A DNA stretch of 64,000 bases from Nyssa sinensis (Eukaryota > Streptophyta > Magnoliopsida > Cornales > Nyssaceae): assembly GCA_008638375.1 (NCBI GenBank), contig CM018043.1, positions 54,820,947 through 54,884,946 on the forward strand. Direction: 5' to 3'. A program made the translations under genes and the position numbers. The notes beneath the pieces are model-generated. The model ran no database searches, had not been told where the DNA came from, and saw only the letters and a list, made by a program, of their open reading frames with translations. Below, one piece after another: positions 60,070 to 64,000 of the stretch; position 1 is the first letter of the stretch, and every line of letters starts with the position of its first letter.

Positions 60070-61179
60070 ATGGACCGAGGAAAGACATCTTTTGATTGCA
60101 GTTCCAGGGCGAATAATTTCATTGACAGCAGGAACAATAAGATCTACATGGACCTCAAGGACATAATAAGGGAGCATGCCCTCCATTTCCTTCCTGCAAA
60201 ATCACTTTTCAGGTTCCAGGGTGTTTGTAGGGACTGGAAGCTCTGGATTTCAACTCCCTTCTTTGCCCACAATCAGTCTCTTTCCTTCCATACTTTTTCA
60301 GGCATCTTTCTTCAGTCCCCTGGAAACCCACCATCATTCGTCTCCATCGACCCTAAATCCTGTGGCATGCCAGACCCGACTCTGAAATTTTTGCCTGAAC
60401 CTGTTGACATCAGGTCCTCTTCCAATGGACTACTTTGCTGCCAGGGTTGCGATGGGGATAAGGCCTACTACATCTGCAATCCTGTTACCAAGCAGTGGAA
60501 GAAAATCCCAAAACCAATTGGTGATCATGGACCTGATCCTGCTGTTGTCCTCATTTTTGAACCATCGCTGCTCAACTTTGTGGCCAATTACAAGCTGATT
60601 TGTGCTTTCCCATCTGCTGATTTTGATAATGCAATTGAATTTGAGATTTATTCCTCCATAGAAGGATCTTGGAAAATTTCTGGGGAAATTTTCTTTGCAA
60701 ATAGGAAGCTCATGCCAAAATCAGGCATTCATGTGAATGGTGTTGTTTATTGGCAAGTAAAGCATAGTAGGATTGTTGCCTTTGATCTTAAAAAAGACAG
60801 GGCCCAACTCATCCATGGCTTTTATGGTGTCAAAGGATTGTTGGGAGAGGTGGATGGAAAGCTTTGTTCGGCTTATGTAAATAGCCATTCTATAATGGTC
60901 AATGTTTTGTCTAATGTCTATTCAAATACCATGCAAATGAACAGCAATGCCAGAACATGGGAAGAGAAGGATAGAATCCATTTAGACAATTCAGAGTTTG
61001 GTGAGTTTGCTGTTGGCCAGGCAATTGTGGTGTTTGTAGGTGGCAATGTGGTGTTGGTTCAGGCTGGGAGAACAATCTTATCTCATGACACGAAGAATAA
61101 AGAAACTACAGTCCTGTGCAGTGCAGCTGAAAATGGTACGAGGTGTGTATCTTACGTGAATAGCCTCATCTACATCTAG
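60070..61179 (+). CDS. F-box protein with F-box-associated domain
   Basis: F-box proteins recruit targets to SCF ubiquitin ligases. The single coding exon gives 369 residues, the usual size for plant F-box/FBA proteins. The F-box lies at about residues 27-68: a DLKDIIREHALHFLPAKSLFRF segment, then VCRDWKLWISTPFFAHNQ. FBA-type features follow: SSNGLLCCQG, YICNPVTKQWKKIPKP, FEIYSSIEGSW, GIHVNGVVYWQ and IVAFDLKKD. The first F-box helix is slightly unusual because the common LP-x-DL/I start is replaced by KIYMDLKDIIREH, so Skp1 binding may be weaker; this is inference. The start at 60070 is the first in-frame ATG after the acceptor at 60034. The target is unknown, and no damage is seen. Confidence 0.9.
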   Translation: MDRGKTSFDCSSRANNFIDSRNNKIYMDLKDIIREHALHFLPAKSLFRFQGVCRDWKLWISTPFFAHNQSLSFHTFSGIFLQSPGNPPSFVSIDPKSCGMPDPTLKFLPEPVDIRSSSNGLLCCQGCDGDKAYYICNPVTKQWKKIPKPIGDHGPDPAVVLIFEPSLLNFVANYKLICAFPSADFDNAIEFEIYSSIEGSWKISGEIFFANRKLMPKSGIHVNGVVYWQVKHSRIVAFDLKKDRAQLIHGFYGVKGLLGEVDGKLCSAYVNSHSIMVNVLSNVYSNTMQMNSNARTWEEKDRIHLDNSEFGEFAVGQAIVVFVGGNVVLVQAGRTILSHDTKNKETTVLCSAAENGTRCVSYVNSLIYI

Positions 61180-61378
61180 CTATCCTCTCTTTTTATTTGT
61201 TCTTCACTTCTTCCTCACTAGAAACCCTTTTCAGCCATAAAAGTTTGAACACCGCCAGGAAAAATGGTTTGTCTTTCATAGATGAATGGTGAAACTTCTT
61301 TGGGTTACATGTACTTATGGGGGAATATATATATATATTTATGTTTGGTCTTCACTGAGTTTGGTATCTGTTAATGTC

Positions 61379-61384
61379 AATAAA
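61379..61384 (+). terminator. Polyadenylation signal of the F-box gene
   Basis: AATAAA lies 200 bases after the stop codon and is followed by a T-rich stretch. Confidence 0.6.
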
Positions 61385-61399
61385 CCTTTTTTCTGAATT

Positions 61400-63228
61400 T
61401 AGTGCTGATTATATCATAATTTCAAGTTTGGATTGATATGATGTGCATCAACTATTAGATGGGTTGTCTTTTAAGTTATCATGCTAGCTAATTCATATGA
61501 TCTTGTCTTGAATCTTAATCATTCAATGCTACACTTCCAAATTTTTATTCCAAATATCATGGCAGTATGTCAATATGTCACATCAATTATATGATTTGAT
61601 TCACTATCCATAATATGGTGTCACGACATTTGGTATGCAAAATTTAGGGTAGTATTAGTTTCTTACTTTTTTTATGCTAGTGTCGTCAAGATTTTTTAGT
61701 CTAATAGTTTTTGTGGCTTCCTATTTGTAGGCTGTCGTTTCATTGGTAACAAATTGGTGCTAAAATTTATTTGAAATTTGAAAATTATAGCATTATTTAT
61801 TTCTTTTTGTGATGTCCCAAAATAGAAGTTCAGTTTGAAAAGTTAATGTTCAAAGTATTGTACAAGTCCAAATTTACTTTTTCCTTTAATTTGATCGAAT
61901 TTGTAGCCAGGCCATTAGATTATTAATGGTGGATTGGATTTATTATTTAATTTTATATCAAGTATTTACTGGCATATCATCAAAATAGAAAACTATAATA
62001 ATCTATGTTTTAAATTTTTTTCTAAAATATAATCGTATTCGGGTATTATATGCCATTATAAAAGCATCTCTTAGGCCTTTTCTCCTTCTTTTACACTCAA
62101 AAAGTTATTCAAATTATATACCACTTTGTTGTCATGTTAGTGTGAATCTTCAATTAACATAAATGAGAAAGGGAAACTCACTACTCTCTAATGAGAACAA
62201 TTTTGAAAAGAACCTTTCAAAAATGAGTGAATGATGAGTTATAGATATGATTTCCTCTAAAAATTCTCTCTAATATTCTTCTCCCTTTGACATAGAGGTA
62301 GTTTCAAGAACTTATGACTGTAAATTTTACTTATTTACAAGAAGATCTTAAAACCAGTAGATTGTTGCTCAGTGAATTAATGATCATGGCGTTGGACTGG
62401 TGGTCGGTGGAGGTTAGAGGGTGTTTTCGGATTGTATTGTTGGCAATAATTCAAACCTGTAGTCCTCTTACTCGCTTGTAAATACATAGATGTCCTGAAA
62501 AAAAACAACAGTAGGCTAATACTAGGAGGCAGGGTTATTTTTTGGAGTAAAGAATGAAGAGATTGCTACAGTCACTCATCTGGGTTACATATATAAAGAA
62601 AATATTGATTACTATGCGGAAATTAGTTACAGCGTAACTCAACTATATAAGAATCATATGTCAACTTGAATTTCCTCATTAGTTCTGAAACTGATATCAA
62701 ATTTAAATCATTATTTTTAGGCACCCACATTTTTACTAGATTTAAGTTATTTTAATTTGATTGTTTTTTAATATGGTCATCCCCTTATACAAATTTACTC
62801 TAATAGGTCATGTAAAAACTGAAATTTGATAGGAAAATAAGTCTTTTATGAAAAAAATAATAATTTATGAGATAGATTCGGCTAGGTTTATTTAAAAGTT
62901 TTATTCATGAATTGATTGTATTGTATTAACTAAATAAGTATTGAATTATTAGAAGTCAAATGATCAGTGGAACAATAAATATGGATTGGAGCACCATACG
63001 TCTCTGAACCGTGTGGTGGTCTGATCGGTGTCTGCAGATTCTTGCCGGAACAACGATTAGCAAGGAAGGTGATCGACTTTCAGTGGACTTTTTCTTATCT
63101 TGGAAGATTAAAACACAAATTTCTCGTGGACACGTCAGATTCCTTAACCTCGGTGTCTTGAGACACCCCGTCCAATAACAGAGGTCTCACCTATTTTAGT
63201 AGGCAATGAGGACTGGAAGTTGTAAGGG

Positions 63229-63282
<54 letters not shown>

Positions 63283-64000
63283 GTGTTGTTTCAAAATATC
63301 AAAATAAATTTGAAATAGTAATTTTTAAAATTTAATAAAATTTAAAATTTTCTAAAGTTTTGGAGAGAAAGTCTACCATGGTTAATGTCTATCATGGTTA
63401 ATAGGACATAATTCACATGTCACTCTATTATTACATGGGGGGCAGGGCCACTTTCCGCTGAAAATATTCTCAAATTTTAAGTAACAACGTGACAATCTTA
63501 ATTTGATCACATATCAACAATAATGTTCTCGAGATAAGGGAAAAAAGATTTATTGATCCCACCAATAGTAACTGACACGAACAAAATATATGAGCTACAC
63601 ATTTTTTTGTTTGTATCACTCATTTATTAATCCGAGTGTATTACATTAAGACAAATAAATAAATCTTTTAACCATTGACTGAAACTTTTTTTTTTAATTT
63701 ATTTATGTTAGAATATATTATAGATAAATAAAAGTTTATAGAACATATTCATCAATGTGGTATCTTGCAGCATTTATGAATTTCACATTAATGTAATTTC
63801 CATAGCCATTACATAGTGATATGTCTTATTAAAGATACAAATTAGAGATTTCTAGCATTACTCATTTGTACAACTTAATGACAACTTATTTTATTACTTA
63901 TAATTGATTGTATTTAATTTTATGGTGAAGAGTAACTAATTTGTTTTTTTTAGTAATGTTAAGTGTCTCAAGGCTTTATATCAAAACTTGTATTTCAAAA
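61400..64000. other. Downstream intergenic region
   Basis: No gene is supported. An AT run of about 45 bases lies at 63232-63277. The stretch 63000-63220 has higher GC and several 'ggtctgatcggtgtctg' type strings and could be the edge of a repeat or a gene's leader, but I recognise nothing. Confidence 0.45.

Overview
This is a plant nuclear window, most likely from a eudicot. It is AT-rich, carries plant-only gene families (YUCCA, OVATE, F-box with large introns) and is dominated by LTR retrotransposons and MITEs. I cannot name the species. Only three host genes are supported: a YUCCA-type flavin monooxygenase (1529-3527, +, four exons), an OVATE family protein (39359-40441, -, one exon) and an F-box protein (60070-61179, +). 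They are unrelated and widely spaced, so no operon-like logic applies.

Region by region. 1-3.8 kb holds the YUCCA gene. At 3.9-11.8 kb an old LTR-like repeat is interrupted by a complete 4.8-kb Copia element (5799-10599, - strand) with an exact 5-bp target duplication, two LTRs that read as identical, and non-canonical TA...TA termini. A diverged copy of the YUCCA 3' flank lies just beyond (about 11868-12100). 12.1-15.4 kb is intergenic with one MITE. 15.5-21.8 kb is a tandem array of five units, mostly about 1.36 kb, each ending in a MITE-like segment. 23569-35449 is an 11.9-kb Ty3/Gypsy element of Tat type, also on the - strand. It has 684-bp LTRs, a decayed gag-pol frame, two plus-strand (antisense) ORF units each behind its own TATA-bearing promoter, and an array of short hairpin repeats between the convergent units. 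35.5-39.3 kb is intergenic. The OVATE gene follows at 39.4-40.5 kb. 43623-45808 is a non-autonomous LTR element with no visible protein domains. A long-TIR MITE sits near 47.2-47.6 kb. 50.8-56.9 kb is a heavily decayed second gypsy-like element in which a plus-strand plant-mobile-domain pseudogene faces minus-strand gag and integrase remnants with the RT region missing. The F-box gene closes the window, possibly with a 1.6-kb 5'-UTR intron.

The main point of interest is the architecture of the two gypsy-like elements: an antisense, intron-containing cellular-type ORF convergent with gag-pol. In the intact one there are also a duplicated antisense promoter and a three-module hairpin array. A second theme is decay by nonsense changes of the kind expected from deamination of methylated cytosines (mostly TAG, consistent with CAG to TAG), with the reading frame otherwise largely kept.
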